This document shows positions 26,362 through 37,600 of a stretch of DNA of 64,000 nucleotides, one piece after another. Made by a program: the position numbers and the translations under genes. The notes below the pieces were generated by a model. That model was not told the DNA's origin. It did no database searches and was given only the letters and a program-made list of their open reading frames with translations. The stretch is from Channa striata (Eukaryota > Chordata > Actinopteri > Anabantiformes > Channidae), in contig CM065182.1 of NCBI GenBank assembly GCA_033026295.1, positions 15,562,001-15,626,000 of the forward strand, written 5' to 3'. Positions within the stretch are counted from its first letter, which is position 1, and every line of letters begins with the position of its first letter.

Positions 26362-28049
26362 ACAGCACTCTTCATGTTTTTAAGCAGAGATTTAGTGATG
26401 AAATGCCCATTGTGTCCTCACATATTTCTAAATCCCAATCTAAGGTCCCAAGTGAGATAAGTGAGGATATACATGACTTATAAAATTTTTGAAATCAATT
26501 TTATGCTCAATGGCTTTTTTGTGAATACTGGGTTGTATGGGCTGGGGCATCAGCAGGGGCTGCTGTGGGACCCCCAGCACTCTTACTTTCGGCATCTATG
26601 ACCAAATGGTAGCACTGTAGACTGCGACACAAAAACAATGAGCTGAAAGATGCTAAAGCACTTCATAAAACTGATTGGAACTGCAGGGTTCAGGGATACC
26701 TCTGTAGGTGTGTCACTCTTACTGACAATTCATTCCATGCAAATATAAAACATTGATTACAGCAGCTTCGTGTCTTTATGGATCTGTGCATGATATTTAC
26801 AAAAAATCCTCTATTTTTTAAATGATTCACATTTTCCCTACAAACCCAAACTGACTGGAACTAAATTTTTCTCTTCCTTAATAACACTATAGATTATGTG
26901 TCTGTCTATTAATGAGTCATGCTGTTGTCTTCCAGTGCCAGGGTGTTCTGACTGCAGCTTGTGTTAAATTGGATTATTAACTGTAATGAGAAAAGTTTGT
27001 AGGCCTGAATGCTAAGCATATATTGATGTACACACTGCTGTCCACTCAGTGTATGTGTGTGATGCTATGGGTCTTCATATGATGAAGCTGATATCTTTAA
27101 AGCTGCAGGCCATCTCCATCCAGGAACAATCCTCTTGATATTCCTTCCATGCACACACACTACTGCTTTTCACTGCAAGTCTGTGTCAGCAGAATTTCTA
27201 ATGAAATGCACAAAAGCTGGTGTGCCATGCATGCACATGCACACACACACCTTTTCTTTTGGCACAACAGAATTGGCTCTAGGAAAGAATGAATGAGGCT
27301 TTTTGCACGTGGAGAGAGAAAATGACTTCCACAATTGATTTTTCTTTTTTCTTAATGATTTCCCTGTCACCAAGAATCAGTGTGCGATAAAGTGTAGGCA
27401 AACGCAAGTTTGCAGGGAGACAGGAGGCCCCTCCCCCAGTGGCTAAAATATGTAACTGCATTCAATCTAAAACAGGTCCAGTTGAAAATATTTCTTGTGT
27501 AAATACTAGCTAATGCAATATAATAAAACTATTGTAAGTAATAGATCAGAATTATATTAAAATTGTATCTGAAAATAGCTTGTTTGCAATCATGTGACTG
27601 TTACAGAAAATGAAAAGCAGTATTAACAAGATGGAGGAAATCCCAGACAATGCTAGTTTAGATGGAAATATAAGGTAAATCCAGAACTGATGGGCTTGAC
27701 TGTTATAAAGGGCTCCTAGCTCTGGTTTTCTGGATTCTTTGGTCCAGACGTGTCCTGTGCAGCACACGGTGATTTTCATGTTATATTCAGTGTTTTTGGG
27801 CCCCCATGCTGAATTTTGAAGTCCGCCTCTGAGTGGGTGATTTTATGTTTTTGCATTCTAAATGAAGAGGTACAGCCTCCCTTCTTGTAAATGATGGCTT
27901 ATTACTGAAGGAAATCAATGGGTTTTCTAGATTATAACAATTACGTAGCCATTATAAATATGTGGCTTTATTGGAGAGTGATAGTAAAGTCTGAAAAGAG
28001 TGACTGTTATGACATGCAACAAAGGTCCCCAGCCTGAGCTGAACCATGG

Positions 28050-28245
28050 ATGTGGCATTAATCCCATTACTACTTCTCTTTCAACTTTTCCCATCAGGGG
28101 TCGTCACAGCGAATCCTTTTCCACCTCACTCTATCCTGGGAATCTTCCACTCTAACACCAGCTAACCTCATGTCCTCTGTTAGCACATCCATATATCTCC
28201 TCCTTGGTCGTCCTCTTGCCCTCATGTGGCATTAATCCCATTACT
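28050..28245 (-). mobile_element. RTE-like LINE 3' tail flanked by a perfect 22-bp target-site duplication
   Basis: Bases 28050-28071 are repeated exactly at 28224-28245. The 152 bp between them (28072-28223), read on the minus strand, resembles the C-terminal end of fish RTE/Expander-type polyproteins. Its pieces are RPRRRYMD at the start and a later block of basic residues before the stop-rich tail (CDDP on plus-strand complement near 28115). A short, 5'-truncated insert with a duplicated target is the expected product of target-primed reverse transcription. Confidence 0.75.
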
Positions 28246-29584
28246 GGCTTAAAATGTGGAATTACTGTAATTGGACACAATATCATGAACTTGTACCACT
28301 GAATGCAAACTACATGCTTTTGTCTCCAGCCTCTTACACTGATTGGTATCACTCTCTAAAGTGATGTCATCAGAATCAGGAATATCTTTTTACTCCTAAA
28401 ACAATGACCTGAGACAGTGTCAAAGAAAAAACAAACACTACTGCCACTACTACGACTTTGGTTCAAACCACTTTGAATTAAATTTCTTTACAGACAGTAT
28501 CTTGATCTGAATGGCAACTCTCCCAGATAAAGGGGAAACCTTGCGACACTACTTGCCTATAGCATCAAACGGCACATAGAGAAAATTAAATATAGCAACT
28601 AACTGATAAACACAGTGGAGTATTTGACACCTAAAGGACTGATATTTCCTCCCAGGTGTTACAGATGAACAGAGTGGAAACAAGCATGAAATCAATTAAA
28701 TGATCAACTGCAGCTTTTCTCTGCTTATGCAGCTTTTTCCATGTTAGTTTTATACCACCCAGATGAAAATTAAGGATTTGTTTTCAAATATTTTTTCACC
28801 ATTTACCTTGAGCACAGAAATTCAAAAACAATTTAAACTTGGATGTCTGCAACATCATGTATTTCCTTCTAAAAGCAAATTAAAAGACACTTTTAGTTGT
28901 GCACCTCTATTACATGAACATTTTTAAAGGTGTGGATAAAAGCTAAATTCAATTTAAAAATATCAAAACATGATGTAATGTGATTTAACACATTTTGCAA
29001 TGTATACAACTGTTTACATTATGCTTTAGTTTTTTCCTTTTTGAATCAATATCACCAATATTTTCGTTTTTTGAAACTGGGTTTCTCTGAAAAATGTTCC
29101 TAAAAAAGCCACAAAACTTTGACAATTTACCATTATATGTTGTTGAAAAATGTTGGATTTTTGGAGCTATTTTTGCGTGGTTTGGGCATAACGCTTTGAT
29201 TCAAAAAAACATGTGTTAAACATACTAGAACCACATTTAACAGCTTCAAATGAATATAAAATGTGACATTTACTCATTAAATGAAAACACACCATTAATT
29301 AGCATAAAAAAGTAAATGTAAACATTTTGTTCAAACCAAAACATTGAATACGTGATCATTATAATACGTGATCAATTTTGAATTTCTAGCATTTTCTTCT
29401 AATGACATTATTATAGTAATCTTTTCTTCAGCTGGTGGATGTTACATGATCAACAGTTCACCTTCTCCACCCACCTCAGTACACTATGAGCATTATCAGA
29501 GCCCTGCAGGTTCACATGAATAAAACCCACACTTTGCTCAGAAGTGATCACACCCACAGTTGCTGAACTATTCTGTTCCTAAGC

Positions 29585-29745
29585 AACTGACTCTCTCCAT
29601 GTGGGGGTTGCATGTTCTCTGCGTGTCTGTGTGGGATTCCTTCAGGCACTCCACTTTCCTCCCACAATCCACATACAAACAGCCAAGCTCTAAATTGCCC
29701 CTACGTGAGTGTTTGTAGGTGGCCTGAATGGGTGTGTGTGAAAAG
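29585..29745 (+). mobile_element. Fragment of a widespread fish retroposon (tail-type repeat)
   Basis: Contains the diverged but recognisable fish repeat phrases around GTTGCATGTTCTCTGCGTGT, CTTTCCTCCCACAATCC and CTAAATTGCCCC. It resembles the first half of a non-coding LINE-tail repeat common in fish. The family name is not assigned. Confidence 0.6.
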
Positions 29746-30576
29746 TTCCATGCTGCTGTGACAATACCAAATATAGAACTGTAACAATCATAAGCACTCA
29801 CTTTAACCACATATGGGGAACAAGGGAGCGACAACTGGTCATTTTAAAATAAATGACAAGTATATTCACATATTAAAAATATTTTTGTGAATTCTGGGTA
29901 CATTTGACTTCTGGGTAACAAAACTATAGGTTGGGGGAAATGGTTTTAAGAACCTTATTTGTACTGTGTAATTAAGAAGAAAAAAGAGGAGAACAGCCAC
30001 CCCATATTTTGCTGCCCACGACCTTATTCTTAAGGGTGTAATTAAGATAATAATCTCTGTGTTCCTTGTTTAACATTAAAGAATGTGCAAGTAATCTACA
30101 TTTTCTGAGCATATTTTCAGAAACATACTGTAGATGCCTGTTCCTTGTTCTACATCATAGAACAAAGTAGACTTATGATAGTAAATCCATGTGGGCGTAA
30201 CGCTTCTTTTCTACTGCATTTTCACCAACGCATTTTGACAACCTTTGTTAATGAGTGAAACTTTTTACATTACACAGCAATAATAAGGTATTTGGGCTGT
30301 AATTTAAAGTGGGACTGTCCTCCAATTCAATTATACAAGGTTGTTAACACATTTTCCTCAAAGTATTGTTCTCACTGCCCAGTGAAAGTGCATTATTTTT
30401 CCATGCCTCTTCCTGTAAAACACTTGATTGTTACTTAAATGTTCACCTCTTCTTTTTTTTTTGTCTGCAGTATTCTTTACATTTTTGTGTTTGCCAAGTG
30501 TTAGAAACAAGAAGAAACAAACTGAAGTTTGCCCGTGATTGGCACAAGGGCCAAAAATAGCACATCAAGCTTTCTT

Positions 30577-30701
30577 TGCTAATTGTTGGTTATGTTCAAC
30601 CCCCTTTGCATTGTAGAAGCACACATCATGTGAATCCACCAGAAAACCTTAAAAAATTTATTCATTTAAGGGAACAGCTCAGGAGGAAACAAGTTGGACA
30701 G
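30577..30701 (+). repeat. Diverged interspersed repeat, copy 1
   Basis: Aligns by eye with 32270-32395 over about 125 bp. Shared blocks include GCTAATTGTT, GCATTGT, CATGTGAATCC, TTCATTTAAG-like and CAGCTCAGG-like sequence, with many substitutions and small gaps. No protein match is recognised. Confidence 0.6.
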
Positions 30702-31552
30702 GCACGATATATATGTAGTCCCACAGGGAATGTACGCATGGACTGATGTGACAGTTCTCTGGTACATGGACTGTGTTTTAGCTGCTCAGTGAGATATATT
30801 TCTGTTCTTTTGGAATATTCAGTCAAATCATATTGTATTTGATTTAAGATTCAATATTTTAAAAATGTTAAAAAAAAAATTCATAGATAAACCTTTTTTC
30901 ACAGTACCGTTACAGTCACAGCATAGATTCAGGATAGATCTTCTGAAGCTTAAAACACACTTATACATGAATATGATATATTATAATTATCAATTACCAT
31001 AAACAATGGTAGTTAAAATTGTCTGTGCATACCTTAATGGTAAAATTTTGTTTTAGGTTATTGTGTTATTACTTCAGGACTGCTGTTTGTGTTTTTTTGT
31101 AACTCAGCATTATTCTCTTGATAAAATATCAAGTTGATCCTGATAATTTGATGACTAACGATTTTGTACACCTTATGGTAAAGTGTAAAGGTAAACTGAA
31201 AGTATTAGAACGACATGTTACTGAGCCAATAATAATGCAATGTACAAACTGATCAGCTGTGTCTGATTACAGTAGCTCAGAATAAAGACAATAGAAATTT
31301 AAAAAATACATTTTAAAACACAATTGATTGTGTTCTTGTCCAGTATTAGTTCCGCTTCTCTTGCTATGGGACAATATGTCAAGTTAATAGAATTAACAGA
31401 TGGGATCTGTGTTTCATCATATGTATGAAAGTATGACAGGCCCACTAAAATGTCTATACATCCCGTCCTGCCTGCATGGCTGGGTGGCTACTAGAGATTT
31501 GCTGCTCTTCACCAAAGTGTAGGACAGACACACAGACAGATTGTACAAACAT

Positions 31553-31595
31553 CTATCTTTGTCCTCAGGCAATGGTGCTGTTAAGGCAAAGATAG
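31553..31595. repeat. Short inverted repeat (hairpin-forming)
   Basis: Perfect 9-bp arms at 31553-31561 and 31587-31595 with about 25 bp between them; pairing extends imperfectly inward. No role is inferred. Confidence 0.6.
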
Positions 31596-32269
31596 ACAGA
31601 CAGTCTCAGTCTGGATGTTTTTGTCCTCTACTGTCCCCTTTTAGTGATCAATGATGTGGTGACATCACCTGTTTGTCCTGTAGTTGACATTACTCTCTTG
31701 TTGTCTTGAGTCTGGAGATGCTCCCTCCCAGTCTCCCTTCCTCTACTATCAATTACATTAACAGCAGCCCGAAGCATCCTCCTAGCATGTTGCTCCATTT
31801 TCTGCTGTTACTTTATGGCTTCCTGCGACATTATTGCATGATGCTGTTAATAGAGCTTACTCTCTATTCCACTCCAGGCTTTGCTCCGCAATCCAATTTC
31901 TCTTTCTAGCACAAGACTTTTTCTGGTGGCAATGAAGTATTTTTATGGCTGTGCTGATGTCATCACATTTCTGTTTGTTCCTCATCTCCTAGGGCACAGT
32001 TTACAAGAAAATGAATTATACAACACAATGGAAAGGATGGATGTTCTGCAGTCAACATGAGGCCAAATTGCCCTAACAAGACTTGGCTTATGTTTCCAGT
32101 TATCTATACAACTTAAGATCATCTGCCAGCCTTCTTTATGAAGTATGTTTTCCATTTTTTCACTTATGTTGATTATGCATTGCCAGTGAGATTCTGTTGG
32201 AGACATGTGGTGCATCAACTTCACCCTTGATTGAAATTAAGGACAAATATGGCACACCAGTCATTCCTA

Positions 32270-32395
32270 TGCTAATTGTTAGTATTGTTCAAGCCCCTGT
32301 GCATTGTCTAACACACCATGTGAATCCTCTAGACAGCCGCAGACTTAAATCATTCATTAATTTAAGTGAACAACTCAGGCAGAAAGATGTTGGAC
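32270..32395 (+). repeat. Diverged interspersed repeat, copy 2
   Basis: Partner of the copy at 30577-30701, about 1.7 kb away in the same orientation. Substitutions are scattered, so this is an old pair of dispersed copies and not a recent segmental duplication. Confidence 0.6.
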
Positions 32396-32689
32396 ATCTT
32401 TTCAGGCTTAAAACAAAACTTATACCTAAGGAAGTTCCACTGTAAGTGGTTGGGGACAAAATCCATCACTGTTCTGTGAAACAGTTCAGCTAAAGTTATT
32501 ATGAGGCATCAGCAGCCTTGCTTATTCAAATCAAATAGTGAGTATCTAAAAAACCTACAGTCTATACACTACTATATGGGCATTGTTGTTATTGCTTGTT
32601 GTCTTATTTTGGATAATCTTGAAAGTAAACAAGTCAAGTAAAAGAAATGCTCGTTTAATTAATGACTCCATATCCGTAGGTATGAATGT

Positions 32690-32825
32690 GAGTGTAAATG
32701 CTTGTCTGTCATTGTGTGTCTCTCTGTGTCGGCCCTGGGATAGAATGCAGACCTGTCCAGGCTGTAGCCTGCTTTTGCTCAGTGACAGCTGGGATGAGCC
32801 CCAGCCCCAGGATGGATGGAAGAAG
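32690..32825 (+). mobile_element. Fragment of a widespread fish retroposon tail, second half
   Basis: Carries the phrases AGACCTGTCCAGGCTGTA, GTGACAGCTGGGATGAGCC and CAGCCCCAGGATGGATGGA, typical of a common fish LINE-tail repeat. It appears to be the other half of the family seen at 29.6 kb, in the same orientation. Confidence 0.65.
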
Positions 32826-33170
32826 CATCTAGGGAAACTTCTGACTATATACTAAATTTAGACAGGATACTTTTTGCCAATTAAAAAACACACATATGAC
32901 TCAAAGGCAAATGACTAGGCTACATTTAATATAAATGCATCTGTGTTTCTTCGTGTATAACACTGGCTAATATATCTACCTACAGACACACGGGGATATC
33001 TGCCCATCAAATATTACATGAATACCATTGTTTTAATGCTTTTTAGGGCTATATGATCAAGGGCTAAAAAACTGCAGACCTGACCCCTTTCTTTTAATAA
33101 CATTAAAAACCTCCGCGTTTACACTTGCTGAACCATTTAGCATAAATTTTCCCAAAGTTATTGATATAGG

Positions 33171-33236
33171 GGTGACTGTAGCTCAGTTGCTAAGGCAGTT
33201 ATCCATGGACCACAGGTTCAGTGGTTTGATCTGAAA
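33171..33236 (+). mobile_element. tRNA-like head of a degenerate SINE
   Basis: Shows an A-box-like TAGCTCAGTTGCTAAG and a B-box-like GGTTCAGTGGTTTGATC at tRNA spacing. The B box departs from consensus and there is no acceptor-stem pairing, so it is a tRNA-derived SINE relic and not a tRNA gene. Confidence 0.65.
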
Positions 33237-34485
33237 ACTGTATATAAGAAAAACAATAAACTTTCTACCTGCTCCAAATATTAAATTTTTCTGTTCTGCC
33301 ATTTGTTATAGATGTAGTCCTTTACATGCAGCAATTTGACCAAACATTGTCTCCCAGTCCCAGTCCATTCTGTGTTTTTAACGTGATTGGACTGACAAAA
33401 GCACCATCAACAATAGAACGATTTTTCTCTTAATAATATTGGATAGATAGGAGGGGAGTGAGCTCTTCTTCAGCAATAAAAACATTTTAATTCACTCTCA
33501 TCATGTCAGTTATTCAGTCAATAAAGTTAATGCATAAATGTTTATATAATTATCATTTGTCCATAACATTTGGTTTAATACATCATTGAATGGCTATAAA
33601 AAAATCATAGTTATTATCATAATCAGAAAAGACTAATGTATTTGAACACACAATACAAATAAATTAAGATGCAATAAACCAACAATTAGTCATTAAAATG
33701 TGTCATTGGTTTTAATATCCTGTGTTTAGCCTCCAATCAGTGAACATTTACACTCTGTAGAAAAATACAGAATACACGTTTGTAATTTACAGACATGAAA
33801 TAGTTTTATCAAAGGTCGACTGGAAAGAAAAACAGTCTCCCCAAGATGGTAGCTGTGCATGCTATTTGAACAGTGTGTATTTGAGCAAATGTAAACTTTA
33901 AAAGTCACTGTCTCTAAAGTCTGACTTAAACTGACCGACCGTTCAGAGTATCAGAAATCACTGATCTCAAATAACACATTTCCTGATATTAAAGAAGAAA
34001 TTGTATTGTTTTTATACTTCAACACTGGTATCCCTCTTTTATATAATGCAGTTATATTTGTTTTTCTGATGTTAAATTCCAAATTAACAAATGCAGAGTG
34101 ATTTCATCAAAACCAGATGCTAAAATATTTTACTCTGTTCCAAATAACTCAGCTAACTCCCTAGTGATTGTCAAAGAAGTAAAAAAGCCTTCACGACATC
34201 CCACATCTTGGAAAACATTTTTTTTAAATGTAAATGGATATATTATTTAGTCCTAATCATTATTTTTTTAGGATCATTCGTTTTCTATATTTGCTTATTT
34301 CCGTTATTTATCTTATGCTACTTTCCTTTACCCTTTTGTGTTGTATGATTTGTTTATATCCCTTGTACATTCTTTCAAGACATAAACCTTAAACATTTTT
34401 GTTAAACTAACCCATGTAAAAATATATCAGCGATATGTTAATGTTAAAACAAATAAAAAAAATCCTCGCTGGCTTTTTAACTGGA

Positions 34486-34636
34486 GGGAAAAACGCGAGT
34501 GAGATAAACGAGCTTGTTATGAGACATTGTTATGAGACGTTTATTCTGAAAGGGTGCTGCTACCGGCGGAAGTTTAGGATAGCTAGACGTCACAATCACT
34601 AGCCAAACTTTCGCTTTTCAAAGCTCAGACAGTGAT
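34486..34636 (+). promoter_or_regulatory. Likely core promoter and 5' UTR of psmg1
   Basis: Immediately upstream of the psmg1 ATG. Contains an ETS-like GGCGGAAGT near 34565 and a CRE-like GACGTCA at 34586-34592, with no clear TATA box. This suits a housekeeping proteasome chaperone. Assignment is by position. Confidence 0.5.
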
Positions 34637-37600
34637 ATGGCGACGTTTTTCGGGGAAGTTTTGTCGGTGTATTCCCGAGCTGTGGAGGAGGACGACGAGG
34701 AGCTCGATGAAAATGAAGAAGATGAACAAATCCGCAAGGAGCTGGAGGGAAAGCGGTAGATAACTTTATCCAGCTAGCATGCAAAACAGGAAGTGTCAGT
34801 CAGAAAGCATGGACGTACTGGCTGAAAGATATCTCCTTTTAAGCAAATCTACAAATTATGTTTAGTTGTAAAATGAAAGGTGTTTTTATCCTCCCATTTC
34901 TGTACTTTCCTTGTAGCAGCACCACACGCAGCAGCGTCATTGACGTCTAACTAACCTGGTCGTGGTAGCTAACATTAGCTAACATGACACATGAAGTTCC
35001 AGTGAGAAACGGTAGCAAACTTTGCAGCGCTCGTAACCACGACGCTACACTGAAACACGTTAGTTCTTGTAGTTAGTGAGAGGTGTGTTTGTTGTCTGCC
35101 TAAAACTGCGAGAGATTCCTCTGAAATATTACAACCGCATAAAACGTGATGCATTTTTAACCCTAACTCATCTGTCTGATCTTAAACGATTACTCTGTTA
35201 CTCGACAAATATTCCCTATAGTTGCTTAATTAGGACTAACGGTTGGCAGTTAATCTGCATTTACTTCTCTGACCTCTGGGACACGCTCCATCCTTCCCAT
35301 TACCCAACACAGGGTGAGTGGATGGATTAGTTGTAACACTTAATCACAATTTTAATGAAAAAAATGTGGCGAAGTGATGATCAAGATTTTATAACAAAGG
35401 CAAAGCCTTACATTATTAATGAGAATTATTCCTCGGCATTTTTACTTTCACCTTAAGATCTTTATGTCGTTCCTAACCAACTAACCTGTCCAACCTAACC
35501 TATTTTTGAAAATATTTCATCAGTTGTTGCAGTGTGAATCTTATGTGTCTACTGCCTTTGTGCCTTGGTTATGGGTTTCAGTTATGAAGATAAAAGTTAA
35601 TTATTTAAGTATGAAATGTAGTGGTGTACAAGTAAAAAGTAACCCAGAATGAAAATACTAGTGCTTGAATGAGACTTGTGTGAAGAGAATTGATTTGAAT
35701 AGACACATTTTCCCCTACAAGAACAAGATCAGAAAAAAGACTCATACAAATGTTGGTTGGAATTTAATGGATAAGTAAGGAAAGAAATAGAAATAATTTT
35801 TTTTAAATGTTTCTACAGTTTTTAGTTCCTTCAAGCTAACAGCAGGCATGTCTGTCAGGGGAGAATAAATTAAAACTGTATAATGCTTTCTAAAACTTAA
35901 GACATGTTGCTCTTCATCAGGGAAGTTTGTCTGCACTGGAATCCTGAAATCTCTGAGGCGCTGAGTTCCGGAAACAAATGTCAGTGTTCAGACTTCATCC
36001 TCGCTGTTGGCGACAATGCTGCCAGTAAGTGGCGCCTTTATTATACATTGCTTGCGATTATTCATTCTGACAGTACACTCAATATAATTGCAGATCAAAG
36101 AAAATTCTCCCTGTGAGAGAAAAATATGCACATATTTTCTTCAACATAATTGAAAACAAAAAAGGTTTTACCAGATCTTAACTTCATTCACAATTAAAAC
36201 ATTGATTAACGTTTTGCACTTAAAATGCATATCTGTATTTTCACTGTTGGTCAAGCAAGAAACAGAAATGCAAAACTATTTGAAGATATCACCTTGTGGG
36301 GAATCACGTTTCAGTGGTTTTATTCATCGTGACCAAATGTGGTTCAACAGACTTTGAAGACAGGAATAAGGTAGTAATATTAAGCAGCCAGTCACAATTA
36401 GTACCAAACATAAAGTGCAACTTGGGGTTCAGAATACTGACCAAGAATACCACGACATCTGGCCAGGAGAGTTGAACCTCTGACCCTATTGTTCAGAACT
36501 ACTCCAGCTGCTGACACACATGCCAACATATTAAATAAGTAAACTATGAAAGGAAAGTTCCGTCACATACAAGTTGTTGTTTAATACTGAACGGTTCTGT
36601 TTTTTTAGGGTTTGTGTCAGCATATATTCTCACCTCTGCAAACTGGGACAAAGTGGGACATGCATCAGTGTGGAATGAGAGAAGTCGGCCTTTTACTGGA
36701 CAAATGAGTGAGGAGTCAGCATGTGTTTTCTATAGACACAAGGACAATCCATCAGTGAGTAACACACAAGCAAAATGGCTAATAACATCACTTCTAAATG
36801 TGTCTGGCATTTTAGAAAACGGCTATGGACCGAATAATATCTACATTTCAATTGTGCTAATACATGACATATTAATAAAACAAGCTAAATATATTGATCT
36901 GCAAATATAAGGAATCCAATTAAACATAAATTAGACTTAAAAACAACAGGTTTGTTGAAATCATTTATATGACTGCATCAATTCAGCAACATTCAATTTT
37001 CCTTCTCACTTTGTAAAGCATCACATTGTAGCAGCTTGGAATGCATTTCAAGAATACAACATCAAATCAAAGAATTTATGAGCCCTGCTAATGTGACATC
37101 TCTTGGTTGAACTGTCAGAAATCAGAGTTATAAGTCTGATATGTGCAGAGCTGTGTGAGGTTAATTTCTGCCTGGTGTCATTCGTGTGCGATTTAATCAA
37201 GATAAACATAGCGAATGGCCTGTGCCCATGCCATAGTGATCGCACTGCGCTTCTTAAAATGCTTCAGATTTATCACAGATTTCAGCCATGCTGCCATCAG
37301 GTGGCTACAGAATTTTAATGAACTGAAGGAAAAGGCATTCAAAGCTGCTGTGGACACCAGTCATCCATGTATTTATGGATAACTGGTTCGCTAAAACTTG
37401 ACAGCTAGCATCACCTTCATTTTAATGCTGATTTTAATAGTAGTTTTGGTCAGGAGAATGTGTGAGAAATTTATGGGAAATGTTATTTGTACTTACAATG
37501 GCAAACATTTGCTGGGTTCAGGCTCTGAAACTAAATAATTTACTCCTTTGACTTGCGTCATAGAATATTAAACATAAGTTTTGGACTTTAGGTCTGACAA

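Larger units (their letters stand above)
22331..34485. other. Gene-free interval between the C11orf87-like gene and psmg1
   Basis: About 12 kb of AT-rich DNA with only short chance ORFs. Recognisable contents are repeats listed separately: a possible LINE remnant at 23.9-24.5 kb, an ATT microsatellite near 26.3 kb, an RTE-like tail near 28.1 kb, fish retroposon pieces near 29.6 and 32.7 kb, a diverged repeat pair near 30.6 and 32.3 kb, and a tRNA-like SINE relic near 33.2 kb. No exon chain is supported. Distal enhancers could be present, but that needs cross-species conservation. Confidence 0.6.

Noticed and set aside
33171..33236. A tRNA gene
   Set aside because: A and B boxes are degenerate and no cloverleaf or acceptor stem forms; better explained as a SINE relic.
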